From positions 434,001 to 498,000 of the forward strand of contig NZ_BBWV01000004.1 in the NCBI RefSeq assembly GCF_000974785.1: a stretch of DNA of 64,000 bases. Reading direction: 5' to 3'. Of the stretch, positions 41,347 through 49,691 are shown piece by piece (position 1 is the stretch's first letter; every line of letters starts with the position of its first letter). Below the pieces are notes generated by a model. It was not told where the DNA came from. It saw nothing but the letters and a program-made list of their open reading frames with translations, and searched no databases. The translations under genes and the position numbers were made by a program. This stretch comes from Flavihumibacter petaseus NBRC 106054. Its GTDB lineage: Bacteria > Bacteroidota > Bacteroidia > Chitinophagales > Chitinophagaceae.

Positions 41347-42984
41347 ATGCAGGATATTGCGCGGATAACACTGGAGAATGAACTGGACCTGATCCTGGCC
41401 CATAAACGCTCCATGAAACTGGCTGAGCTGGCGGGACTGGGCCTTTCTGCTCAAACCACTTTTGCTACTGCTGTTTCAGAGATAGCCCGGAACATTATCG
41501 AAAGCGGAAAACAGGGCTTCCTCGATCTGAAAGTCGATGCAGGACTCAAGCAAAACTATATCGTCGCATCCCTGATTGATCAGCATGATGCCAAAACATT
41601 CCGCCAGGGCATCGCCTATGCCAGAAAACTGGTGCACAAATTCCAGGTGCTGCCCATGGGCAACCAGACGAAAATCGATCTCCATTACCGTATTCAGCCT
41701 TCCTTCCGCATTGATATTTCCAGGATCGATGAATGGCGCAATATCTTCCGCAATGAACCACCCGTTTCGCCATATGATGAGCTCAAGCGAAAAAATGAAT
41801 TGCTCCAGGACCTGTCCGAACGCCTGCAGCAGAGTGAATCGCAGTATAAAACACTGACGAATACGCTGCCGATAGCCATATTTACCATGAACCGGGAAGC
41901 CAGGTTGTTGTATGCCAACCAATGGATGTACCGGCTGAGCGGGCTGGACCTCGATGAACTGAATCTAAGCCGCTGGTCACAGGTCGTTCATGAACGCGAT
42001 TACCCCATGTTCCGTGAACTTATCGACCACGGGATCATCAATTCCGACCATACGATCAAAACCGCCCTGCGTATTCGTTATGCACCTGATGGCAGTTTCC
42101 TGTGGCATGAACTTTCGCTTACACCGCTGGCTGACGAACAATCAGGCGTTCAATACTGGATCGGCGCACTCGTGGACATTCATGCGCAGAAGCTGGTAGA
42201 AGCAACGCTGAAAGATAATTTTGAGCTGAAAGAAATCCAGTTGCAGCTGGAGAAGTATCAGCAGAAACAGGAAGAATTTATTTCTGAACTGAACCGAAGC
42301 AACCAGGAACTTCAGCAATTTGCATTTGTCGCGTCACATGACTTGCAGGAACCCGTCAGGAAAGTCCTTTATTACAGCGACTGGCTGCTCACACAGACAA
42401 GCGCTGAAATGTCTGGTAAGAGCCGCGAATACCTCGTCAAGATGAACCAGTCGGCTACCAGGATGCGTACCCTGATCCAGGACCTGCTGGTTTTTTCACA
42501 GATCAATAGAAACGCCATACACTGGGAAAATATCGACCTACAGCAACTGGCTTTGGAAATTGCCGGTGATTTTGACATGGTGGTCGCTGAAGCCAATGCA
42601 ACACTGCAGATCATTGACTTGCCGCATCTTGAAGCCGACAAACGGATGATGTCGCAGCTGATCCGCAACATGATCAGCAACGCACTGAAGTATTCATCGC
42701 CCGACAGGCCTCCGGTTATCAGGCTTGAAGCCACTGTCGACAAAGACTTCGTCACGCTTGCTTTTATCGACAACGGTATTGGATTTGAGACGCAATATCT
42801 CCCGCAAATGCTCACCCTGTTCCAGCGCCTTCATGACCGCAGCCAATATGAAGGAACCGGACTTGGTCTTGCCATCTGCAAGAAGATCATCGATATCCAC
42901 CATGGAAAAGTGAATGCAAGTTCACAGCCAGGTGTCGGGTCTACCTTTTATGTTACGCTCCCACGCACCCGGTTTAATGCTTAA
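41347..42984 (+). CDS. PAS histidine kinase with a degenerate RsbT-like N-terminus
   Basis: A 545-residue kinase. Residues 1-115 look like a decayed GHKL domain: the N-box remains (TAVSEIARNIIES) but the G1 and G2 glycine motifs are gone. A PAS domain follows (TLTNTLPIAIFTMNREARLLYANQWMY onwards to about residue 285), a coiled coil, HisKA with FVASHDLQEPVRKVLYYSDWLL (His331), and a complete HATPase (LIRNMISNALKYSS, FIDNGIGFE, RSQYEGTGLGLAICKKI). It has no membrane span, so it is cytosolic. It probably takes input from the stressosome through the pseudo-RsbT region and passes phosphate to the receiver encoded 8 bp later. That coupling is inference from domain content and operon order. Confidence 0.9.
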   Translation: MQDIARITLENELDLILAHKRSMKLAELAGLGLSAQTTFATAVSEIARNIIESGKQGFLDLKVDAGLKQNYIVASLIDQHDAKTFRQGIAYARKLVHKFQVLPMGNQTKIDLHYRIQPSFRIDISRIDEWRNIFRNEPPVSPYDELKRKNELLQDLSERLQQSESQYKTLTNTLPIAIFTMNREARLLYANQWMYRLSGLDLDELNLSRWSQVVHERDYPMFRELIDHGIINSDHTIKTALRIRYAPDGSFLWHELSLTPLADEQSGVQYWIGALVDIHAQKLVEATLKDNFELKEIQLQLEKYQQKQEEFISELNRSNQELQQFAFVASHDLQEPVRKVLYYSDWLLTQTSAEMSGKSREYLVKMNQSATRMRTLIQDLLVFSQINRNAIHWENIDLQQLALEIAGDFDMVVAEANATLQIIDLPHLEADKRMMSQLIRNMISNALKYSSPDRPPVIRLEATVDKDFVTLAFIDNGIGFETQYLPQMLTLFQRLHDRSQYEGTGLGLAICKKIIDIHHGKVNASSQPGVGSTFYVTLPRTRFNA

Positions 42985-42992
42985 ATTCGACT

Positions 42993-43397
42993 ATGGTTTT
43001 TCAGAAAATTCTGATTGTGGATGATGATATGGATGATTTCGAGATCCTGCGGGGAGCCCTGGAAAGCATTCCTGCTGCACCTACCATAGGCTATGCAGAA
43101 AACGGTGAAAAAGCCCTGGATACGCTCAACAGGTATGGTCAGTCCGATAACCTCCCTGAACTAATCGTTCTCGACCTGAATATGCCTTTAAAAAACGGCA
43201 CAGAAACCCTGCGGTCATTGAAAGCCGATCCAAGGTTCCGGCACATCCCGGTAATCATTTATTCCACCTCTATCAATCCGCTGGAAGCAAACAAATGCAT
43301 GCAACTGGGCGCTTTGTCATACATTACCAAGCCGATCTCACATGAGGAAAGTGTTGAGACAGCAAAGCTGTTTCAAAGTATCTGCGAAAAAAGATAA
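42993..43397 (+). CDS. Single-domain response regulator
   Basis: A 134-residue stand-alone receiver domain. It has the acidic pocket VDDDMDDFEIL, the phospho-acceptor in LIVLDLNMPLKNG (Asp near residue 60), the Thr/Ser switch IIYSTSI and Lys in SYITKPIS. It belongs to the CheY-like Rcp1 subgroup with an extended alpha4 region. No output domain is attached, so it must signal to another protein. It ends the stressosome operon, 8 bp after the histidine kinase, and is the likely phosphate target of that kinase. Confidence 0.92.
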   Translation: MVFQKILIVDDDMDDFEILRGALESIPAAPTIGYAENGEKALDTLNRYGQSDNLPELIVLDLNMPLKNGTETLRSLKADPRFRHIPVIIYSTSINPLEANKCMQLGALSYITKPISHEESVETAKLFQSICEKR

Positions 43398-43413
43398 TAG
43401 TTTAAAAGTTTAT

Positions 43414-43512
43414 TGGTTTATAAGTTTAGCTGTTGTTCCCGCGCCGGTGGGATCCTGGATATTATTCCAACATCGTGACTTTCGGGTACTCAACAACTAA
43501 ACTTATAAACCA
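43414..43512. repeat. GTTTATAAGTTTAG-arm palindrome, copy 1
   Basis: Two arms of 22 bases (43414-43435 and 43491-43512) are reverse complements with one mismatch, sharing GGTTTATAAGTTTAG and ending in GTTG/CAAC. They enclose a 55-base GC-rich core with GGGATCC. The element fills the convergent gap between the response regulator and the ENPP-type gene. Copy 2 at 48177-48327 has the same arm sequence with a different core, so the two belong to a dispersed family. It might double as a bidirectional terminator, but lacks the stem-then-T-run form. Confidence 0.72.
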
Positions 43513-43527
43513 CTATACTTCAATACA

Positions 43528-44913
43528 TCATTTACTACCGACTGCCTGACGCTGGCTGTTCAGTATAGCGGCAGGCACCTTCCCCTCCATGCCTTCCAGC
43601 TTAATACCTGACAGGGCCACGATGACCGGCGCCACATCCACCATATTCATTTCAGGGATAAGTACTCCGGCCTGCAGGCCCGGACCACAGGCCACAAATC
43701 CTGTCCGGATCTGCTGATGATCGGGAAAGAATCCATGGGTTCCCTTTACTTTGGGGAAAGTCACCATCAATTGTTGGGTTCCATTACCGATCGTTGTTCC
43801 ATTCAACCCGGTGATTGCCAGCTGAACACCCGGATCAGCGCCTACTGCAGTCAATTTACCCTTATCCACGACGGCAAAATATTGCCTGGTGGTATCTGGC
43901 AATGCTGTCAGCAATTGCTTTACTCTTTCCAGCGTCTTCACATCTTTGGGGTCTTTCAACTGCAGAAAACCGGATCCGCCGGAACTGTGAAACTGGGCCT
44001 TCCACTGCCCTTTTTTCACGTCACCGATCAGGCCATTTAATGCCAGTACTGCATTCGGATTGAAGCTGCGGTAGATATTCTCAAATCCGTGATCTCCCAG
44101 GATCACGACCAGCGTACTATCGGCTATACCAGCCCTGCGGAGGCCTTCCAGCATGGTCTTGATGGCGCGATCAGCACCGCTGACTGCGGCTTTTACGATA
44201 TAGGCATCGCGCCCCTCTTCGTGTTCATAGTGATCCGTTGCCGCCAGGTGAACGGCCATGAAATTGGGTTTATACCTGCGGAGAATATAGCCGGCGATCC
44301 TGCCCATATTTTCATCTGCGATCAGCTCTTCATGATCCGAAGCGATGTCTTCCGCTCTCAGATAGCCTGTTGCACTGTCCTGTACTTCTTTCCACAAGGC
44401 AAGTGGCCAGGTGGCAGCCGCCGTTGCACCCCGGGAATCCTGCATATTTTTCGGATCCCAGTATTCCGGAATGCGGTAATCGATCGGCGCCTCATAGGTT
44501 ACCGGCCACCGCACACAGGCAGTAGTCTTTCCCGCATCATGCATCGCCGACCAGATCGTGGGCGTCCGGATCAGCTTATAATCCCAGTACCATTGCCCCG
44601 TTGATCCAGCCGGCTCAAAAAAAGTATTGTAATAAATACCATGTTTTGCAGGCGTAACGCCCGTCACCATGGTGGTATGATCCGGATAAGTAACTGAAGG
44701 GAAAACAGGGTTTACACCTTCAGCCGCAACACCATGTTTCATCAGCTCCCGCACTGTCGGCATGCCATAAGCGCTGTCCAGGTAAAACTCCGGACGAAAC
44801 CCATCCACTGTAACCAGCAGCACATAACGTGCAGGTGCAGTCACCTGGGCCCGGAGGGCCACAGGTAAACACACACTGAGAAGGAGAAAAACGATTAAAA
44901 CTTTGTTCCGCAT
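43528..44913 (-). CDS. ENPP-type alkaline phosphodiesterase/pyrophosphatase, secreted
   Basis: A 461-residue alkaline phosphatase superfamily protein with a signal peptide (cut after ALRAQ). It has the nucleotide pyrophosphatase/phosphodiesterase pattern: LLVTVDGFRPEFY (first metal Asp37), FPSVTYPDHTTMVTG with the catalytic Thr75, GIYYNTFFEP, HLAATDHYEHEEG (second-site Asp/His), VVILGDHGFENI, and GTHGFFPDHQQIRTGFVACGP near the C-terminus. It likely cleaves phosphodiester or pyrophosphate bonds of extracellular nucleotides. It follows the Oar-like TonB receptor gene by 18 bp, so the two share a transcript. ATG 44913 is used; a TTG two codons before it is unlikely. Confidence 0.87.
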   Translation of the reverse strand: MRNKVLIVFLLLSVCLPVALRAQVTAPARYVLLVTVDGFRPEFYLDSAYGMPTVRELMKHGVAAEGVNPVFPSVTYPDHTTMVTGVTPAKHGIYYNTFFEPAGSTGQWYWDYKLIRTPTIWSAMHDAGKTTACVRWPVTYEAPIDYRIPEYWDPKNMQDSRGATAAATWPLALWKEVQDSATGYLRAEDIASDHEELIADENMGRIAGYILRRYKPNFMAVHLAATDHYEHEEGRDAYIVKAAVSGADRAIKTMLEGLRRAGIADSTLVVILGDHGFENIYRSFNPNAVLALNGLIGDVKKGQWKAQFHSSGGSGFLQLKDPKDVKTLERVKQLLTALPDTTRQYFAVVDKGKLTAVGADPGVQLAITGLNGTTIGNGTQQLMVTFPKVKGTHGFFPDHQQIRTGFVACGPGLQAGVLIPEMNMVDVAPVIVALSGIKLEGMEGKVPAAILNSQRQAVGSK

Positions 44914-44931
44914 ATTCAATTTTTTGAACAG

Positions 44932-47900
44932 TTAGAATCCATAACGAACACCTAGCTGCAACTGGTAAGGATTGCCGCTCAGGCTGCTTACACCGGCATT
45001 GGTATTCACGCTGTACTTGTACTGGTTTACTGCGGGATCAAATCCTTTAATGGTATACAGGGTGGTAGCTCCCAGGTTGTGGTTAACGCCCCAGTCGCGC
45101 TTCAGCATATTTGCCACGTTGAACAATTCACCGGAGACTTCAATATACTGGCGTTTGAAAGTGCGGAATTTCTTCGACAGCCGCAGATCAAATACACCAT
45201 AGAACGGATTCACTCCGCCATTTCTTTCAGCGATTTTCCCAAAGCTCTTCCTGATGTATTCTTTCGCGCTTTTCTCCACGTTAGGGTTATCAAGAATTGC
45301 ATTGATGCCGTCTTTCAGGTACTGCGGTGTTGCCGCATCGTTGGGATCATACACGTAAGCCAGGTCATTACTGGCCACAAAGTCGCCGTTCACGTTACCG
45401 TTTACCACCATTGAATACCGGGTTCCGCCGATACCACTGAAACGAAGCCCTATACTAACACCCCAGAAGGTGGGTGCCGTTCCGTAAACGACCAGCTTGT
45501 CACGGAACTGGTTATCCGAGTAGGATGTTCTGCTCAGGTCACGGGGATCGTTGCCTGTATACTGCACCAGGGTAGCGGTATTTGCCACGTTTCCATTATA
45601 GGAAGTATTGTCTTTGGTCTGATTGCGGGTATAGGAAAATGCAATCTCTCCGTCTTTAAAATATCGGTAGGCACCATCAATCACTGCAGCAAACTGGCTT
45701 GATTTCCCCGTGCTGATCAGCTCCAGTACACGTCCTACTTCAGTTGTCTTGCGGCCCTTGGTCCAGTCAGCATTACCATTACTGGTATTGATGGTGACTG
45801 CCGGTACGTATACGCCACGGTTCGCTTCTGCAGCGATGGTAAAATAGGGCTGGTCAACCATGTTGCGGTCAACATAAGTGTAATTGTTACGTGCCTGCGA
45901 ATAGTAGCCGCTGAGGCTCACCCGGAAACGCTCCGTAAAGAAATGGGTATAGGAAAAATTCGCTTTGTATACGGTAGGCACTTTGGCGTCCTTCCCGTTC
46001 ATGTTAATAGTAGCCATCTTAGGAATGGCAGGATCCTGCAAAAGATCCCGTCCAGGGGCTGTTGCCGGGTTGTTCCGGTAAGCCGGGAAATTTGGTGTGG
46101 GCACCAGGTCGCCGGAAAGGTCAACGCTCATAATATGCGATCCGTCAAACAGCATATTATTGATCATGGAGTACGGATTCAACGCCGATCCCATTATACC
46201 ACCGCCCAGGCGGATGATATCCCTTCCACGTTCGCCGATATTCCAGGATGCCTGGATGCGTGGCTGTACCTGGAGGGTTGCCAACTTGTTGGAAGTATTC
46301 AGACCGAGTGTATTGTAAACGGTCTGATCAAAATTCGCCTGGTCAAGATAGTCTGTGTAATCAACCCTTACACCAGCGGTTACATCAAAACCGGGAAACA
46401 GGGTTGTCTGCGCCTGTGCATATAAGTTAGGGGACAAGATATTGAACTTGATATTCTGGTCATCGGAGAGATATATTTCCCGCGCATAACGGTAAGCCTT
46501 CAGCGCATCGAAGTTGTCGAGGCCGGTGATATAAAAGCGTCCGTTGATCTCACTGCCATAAATGGAATTCTGACGAATAAAGCTCAGGCCACCACCAAAA
46601 GTAAATTTGAACTTGTCGGTATTCCAATAAAGATTGTCCACCAGCTGGATGCGGGTGTTATTGAAATAGTCGCCGCCATAACGCTGTCCACCGAGCTGGA
46701 TAGCTGTAGTATAGGTTACCCCTTCACCAGCAGGACTCTGGATATTCTGCACAATGGCCCGCGGAATATTTTCCGCCGGCAACTGGTCGTTTGCAATGAG
46801 TACATTGTATTCCCAGTAATGCTGCAATTTCAATTCATTGGTAACATGATCATTGAGTGTTGAACGCAATGACGCCATCAGGCTGTTGTTCATACTCTTC
46901 CGGCTGCTGTATACTTCATAGAGGTTGATGGCAGTATTGTCACCATCAGACTGATAGTCCATATCATAGATAAAGTTGTTCCGGATGGTCAGAAGGTTCC
47001 GCTGGTTCAGCTGCCAGTCGATACGGCCAAACAATGCATGGGTGCTTTTGCGCTTGTCAAACTGCCCGAACTGCGGCGAATTGGCCACACCATATTTTTC
47101 GCGGGCGATCCCGAGATAACGGTCCAGTGTTGCCTGTGTAACGTTCAGCCGCTTTTCGTCTGCGGGAGACTGAATGTTGGCGATGGACAATGGCCGTGCG
47201 TCCTGCTGACGATCATAAGCGATAAAGAAATGCGCCTTGTCTTTGATGATAGGTCCACCCAGTGAGAACCCATACTGGTAGGTGGAAAATGGCTGGTTGC
47301 GCTTCTGTCCGTTCAGTCCATAGGGACTTGACAACCAGTCGGTACGCATGAAGGCAAACGCACTGCCACCAAATGTATTGGAACCGGACTTGGTCACTGT
47401 ACTGATGGTACCACCACCGGCATTGCCATAGGTAACATCATACTGATTGGTTACCACCTGGAATTCCCTAACGGCTTCCATGGTAATGGCATACGCGCCT
47501 GAAGGAAGACCGCCTGAAATAGTACCACGCCCCGACATGCCATCAATGGTATAGTTGGTAGAAGAAGCGAGCTGGCCTGACAGGCTGCCGCCGGTACTCA
47601 GGGGAGATAAATCGATCAGGGAGGTAAAGTTGCGTCCGTTCACCGGGAGCCGGGCGATATCCTTTGCAGTTACCGCAGTGGAGGCACCGATATTTTCAAT
47701 CTTGTGACGGATCGATCCCGCTGTAACCACTACGGCAGCCAGATCATCCGTTTTTGTTTCCAGCTGAAAAGCTACCTGGATGAGATCACCCTGGTTGAGC
47801 GCATAACCGGTTTGCTTCTGCGTGGTCATTCCGGCGTGTTCCACGGTAATGGAATACGGCGACCCCAGGGGTAGCTCTTTAAAAAAGAATTCACCCTTAT

Positions 47901-48090
47901 CATTGGAAAGAGTGCGGTAGCTAAATCCTGTAGATTCGTTTTTCACCGTAACAGTCGCGCGGGAAAGCTGCGAGCTGTCCGGGCCGTTGATCTTACCGTT
48001 GATACCGGCAAGGTTCGTTTGTGCATAGCTGATAGTCATGGCGAAGATCAGGAGCAATAAAAGCCCGATCCGCCGTTGTAGCGGTAACAT
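44932..48090 (-). CDS. Large Oar-like TonB-dependent receptor
   Basis: A 1052-residue outer membrane protein with a signal peptide (cut after TISYAQ). A CarboxypepD regulatory-like beta domain follows (residues 28-110: GINGKINGPDSSQLSRATVTVKN, FFFKELPLGSPYSITVEHAG). The plug comes next (DLAAVVVTAG, DIARLPVNGRNFTSLIDLSPL, SSTNYTIDGMSGRGTISGGL, YDVTYGNAGGGTISTVTKSGSN), then a barrel of about 800 residues ending LQLGVRYGF. This is the OmpA-related/Oar-like subfamily of TonB-dependent transporters, whose ligands are mostly unknown. No SusD partner follows, so it is not a SusCD pair. The ENPP-type gene lies downstream, hinting at nucleotide or phosphate-ester scavenging. Confidence 0.88.
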   Translation of the reverse strand: MLPLQRRIGLLLLLIFAMTISYAQTNLAGINGKINGPDSSQLSRATVTVKNESTGFSYRTLSNDKGEFFFKELPLGSPYSITVEHAGMTTQKQTGYALNQGDLIQVAFQLETKTDDLAAVVVTAGSIRHKIENIGASTAVTAKDIARLPVNGRNFTSLIDLSPLSTGGSLSGQLASSTNYTIDGMSGRGTISGGLPSGAYAITMEAVREFQVVTNQYDVTYGNAGGGTISTVTKSGSNTFGGSAFAFMRTDWLSSPYGLNGQKRNQPFSTYQYGFSLGGPIIKDKAHFFIAYDRQQDARPLSIANIQSPADEKRLNVTQATLDRYLGIAREKYGVANSPQFGQFDKRKSTHALFGRIDWQLNQRNLLTIRNNFIYDMDYQSDGDNTAINLYEVYSSRKSMNNSLMASLRSTLNDHVTNELKLQHYWEYNVLIANDQLPAENIPRAIVQNIQSPAGEGVTYTTAIQLGGQRYGGDYFNNTRIQLVDNLYWNTDKFKFTFGGGLSFIRQNSIYGSEINGRFYITGLDNFDALKAYRYAREIYLSDDQNIKFNILSPNLYAQAQTTLFPGFDVTAGVRVDYTDYLDQANFDQTVYNTLGLNTSNKLATLQVQPRIQASWNIGERGRDIIRLGGGIMGSALNPYSMINNMLFDGSHIMSVDLSGDLVPTPNFPAYRNNPATAPGRDLLQDPAIPKMATINMNGKDAKVPTVYKANFSYTHFFTERFRVSLSGYYSQARNNYTYVDRNMVDQPYFTIAAEANRGVYVPAVTINTSNGNADWTKGRKTTEVGRVLELISTGKSSQFAAVIDGAYRYFKDGEIAFSYTRNQTKDNTSYNGNVANTATLVQYTGNDPRDLSRTSYSDNQFRDKLVVYGTAPTFWGVSIGLRFSGIGGTRYSMVVNGNVNGDFVASNDLAYVYDPNDAATPQYLKDGINAILDNPNVEKSAKEYIRKSFGKIAERNGGVNPFYGVFDLRLSKKFRTFKRQYIEVSGELFNVANMLKRDWGVNHNLGATTLYTIKGFDPAVNQYKYSVNTNAGVSSLSGNPYQLQLGVRYGF

Positions 48091-48176
48091 GTGAATCGTT
48101 TTGGTTTTGGGAGATTTTTTGGCGATGCGAAGATGTAGAGGAAGTGTTACCGGAATGTGAAGGGAAGTTTAAGGAA

Positions 48177-48327
48177 AGTTTAGTTGTTTATCTGTTTATA
48201 AGTTTAGCAGTTGGATCCCGTCAGCGGGAAGTTCCGGAAAGAACAGGATTAAAGGTATATACAATGCCCATGGCTAAATAAAAGCAATGGCAACTACTAA
48301 ACTTATAAACAGATAAACTACTAAACA
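48177..48327. repeat. GTTTATAAGTTTAG-arm palindrome, copy 2
   Basis: Two arms of about 37 bases (48177-48213 and 48291-48327) are reverse complements with roughly 34 matches. They share TTTATCTGTTTATAAGTTTAG and enclose a 77-base core with GGATCCCG and a CCCGTCAGCGGG hairpin. It occupies the 309-bp gap between the TonB receptor start (48090) and the fasciclin gene end (48400). The inner arm sequence is that of copy 1 at 43414-43512. Length and architecture suit a non-autonomous palindromic element; no target-site duplication could be recognised. Confidence 0.75.
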
Positions 48328-48332
48328 ATAAA

Positions 48333-48371
48333 AAGGTCATCAGTGCAGGTTTGCATCCGCACGACGACCTT
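48333..48371 (-). terminator. Rho-independent terminator after the fasciclin gene
   Basis: Minus-strand hairpin with AAGGTC and GACCTT outer arms and inner GTGC/GCAC pairing, ending in TTTTTATT (complement of 48328-48337). It lies 29 bp downstream of the fasciclin gene stop. The outer stem ends next to the repeat at 48177-48327. Confidence 0.72.
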
Positions 48372-48399
48372 GTTGATATGGACGATATATGGAGACGGG

Positions 48400-49374
48400 T
48401 TATGGCAGCAATACACGATCAATCACATGGATCACACCATTCGTAGCCACCCAATTCACTTTGGTGATATTTGACTTGTTGCCGGTATTACCTGTGCCGG
48501 TGATGGTTGGACCACCATTAATACCATCCGACAGGTTAACGGTGGTGGTACCGCCCGCATACATTGTCAGGGCTCCATTGGACAGGTCCGAAGAAAATGA
48601 ACGGCCCGGTACAACATGATACCCCAGTACACCCAATAAGTTGGCAACCGGAATGTCATTGATGTCAGTTACACCCAACCCTGTCAGGAGTTCAGTAAAG
48701 GCAGCATTACTGGGTGCAAAAACCGTAAATACAGACGCTTTCAATGTATTAATCAGGTCAGGATTTCCGCCAGGTGCATCATTGGCCCGCTGTAATGCCT
48801 TGGCAAGGGAGTCAAGTCCATTATCTGGAGTTTGAACGACTTCTACCATATCTCCTGATGGCGGCACCAGCGCGTAGCCGATCCTGTGCAGTAATCCATT
48901 GGTTGCAGCAATATCTGCTTCTTCAACCAGTGATCCGTTTACATAGGTTCCATTGGCATTCCTGGTGACCCAAAGGGAATCACCCTGCGCAGTAAGCACT
49001 TTTGCATTGGGACCTGCGGGTAATGATGCAGCATCGATCCTGGACCCCAGCAAATGGTATTGCAACATATTTTCGACTTCATCTACAGACATTGCCGTTA
49101 ATACTGTGGTGGTTATACCAGCAGCATCAAAGGCTGCATTGTCAGGAGCGAACAATGTCATGGGACCCGCACCGCTCAAAGTAGCGGTCATGTCACCCTT
49201 CACCATGGCGGCTTCCAGTGTACTGAAATCATCGCGGTCAGTAATGACCTGCGCTATGTTTTTATCCTGTGGTGGGGTTGGATCATCATCATCGTCGCTG
49301 CATCGGGTGAGTGCCAGGGCAGCAAACGCAGCAGCCAGGAGCAGGGGTCGCGCAAAAGGAATTCTGTTTGGCAT
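48400..49374 (-). CDS. Two-domain fasciclin (FAS1) lipoprotein
   Basis: A 324-residue protein with a hydrophobic leader and a lipobox-like LALTRC (Cys25) followed by SDDDDD; the Arg before Cys is unusual for a lipobox. Two FAS1 domains follow. Domain 1 (about 38-178) has FSTLEAAMVKGDMTATLSGAGPMTLFAPDNAAF and YHLLGSRI. Domain 2 (about 186-322) has LAKALQRANDAPGGNPDLINTLKASVFTVFAPSNAAFTELL, YHVVPGRSF and the closing NGVIHVIDRVLLP. FAS1 domains mediate adhesion. The acidic run after Cys is typical of surface-exported Bacteroidota lipoproteins. It is divergent from hemN. Confidence 0.88.
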   Translation of the reverse strand: MPNRIPFARPLLLAAAFAALALTRCSDDDDDPTPPQDKNIAQVITDRDDFSTLEAAMVKGDMTATLSGAGPMTLFAPDNAAFDAAGITTTVLTAMSVDEVENMLQYHLLGSRIDAASLPAGPNAKVLTAQGDSLWVTRNANGTYVNGSLVEEADIAATNGLLHRIGYALVPPSGDMVEVVQTPDNGLDSLAKALQRANDAPGGNPDLINTLKASVFTVFAPSNAAFTELLTGLGVTDINDIPVANLLGVLGYHVVPGRSFSSDLSNGALTMYAGGTTTVNLSDGINGGPTITGTGNTGNKSNITKVNWVATNGVIHVIDRVLLP

Positions 49375-49458
49375 GGCAATAAATTTTAATTAGGAAAAAA
49401 TCCTTCGGGTACAGAAATCTTTTACGCTACCAACAGTAACTATTCGGGAGAGGGTGTT

Positions 49459-49521
49459 GCCGTTGTATTGTTTAAAGCGCTGGCGCGGGAAGTGAACGTT
49501 GATTAAACAATAGGCAACGGC
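49459..49521. repeat. Inverted repeat in the fasciclin-hemN intergenic region
   Basis: In the 317-bp gene-free stretch 49375-49691, GCCGTTGTATTGTTTAA (49459-49475) pairs with TTAAACAATAGGCAACGGC (49503-49521), identical apart from a 2-base gap, around a 27-base loop. It lies between the fasciclin start and the Crp-like site before hemN. It could be an operator, a transcript hairpin or a relic of a palindromic element. The rest of the stretch holds a direct repeat ATCGCTGACG (49601 and 49618 regions) and no open frame. Confidence 0.5.
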
Positions 49522-49622
49522 TGTGGCAAGGGTAGTACCGCAATTATCGTTCCGTTATTCCGGCTAGGTCGCCTTAAGGGATAAAAATCAGGCAGGATGA
49601 ATCGCTGACGGTAAGTGATCGC

Positions 49623-49634
49623 TGACGAAGATCA
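49623..49634 (+). promoter_or_regulatory. Crp/Fnr-type candidate site before hemN
   Basis: TGACGAAGATCA is a TGA-N6-TCA dyad. The same 12-mer with one base changed (TGACGAACATCA) occurs before ccoI at 62281-62292. A -7-like TAATTTC lies at 49680-49686, so if transcription starts near 49690 the dyad is centred near -61, a class I activator position. The receiver-Crp protein encoded at 51417 is the obvious candidate to bind. Inference only. Confidence 0.45.
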
Positions 49635-49691
49635 GAAAACAGCTTGCCCGTGGTCATATGCCACCCGTGTCAGTACCGGTAATTTCACCTT

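Noticed and set aside
43414-43512. Reading the palindrome as a simple terminator
   Set aside because: The stem is 22 bp with a 55-base loop and no T-run after it, and a near-identical arm occurs at 48177 with another core, which points to a repeat family.
44932-48090. Treating the large TonB receptor as a SusC
   Set aside because: No SusD-type lipoprotein follows; the neighbour is an ENPP-type enzyme, and the plug and barrel match the Oar-like subgroup.
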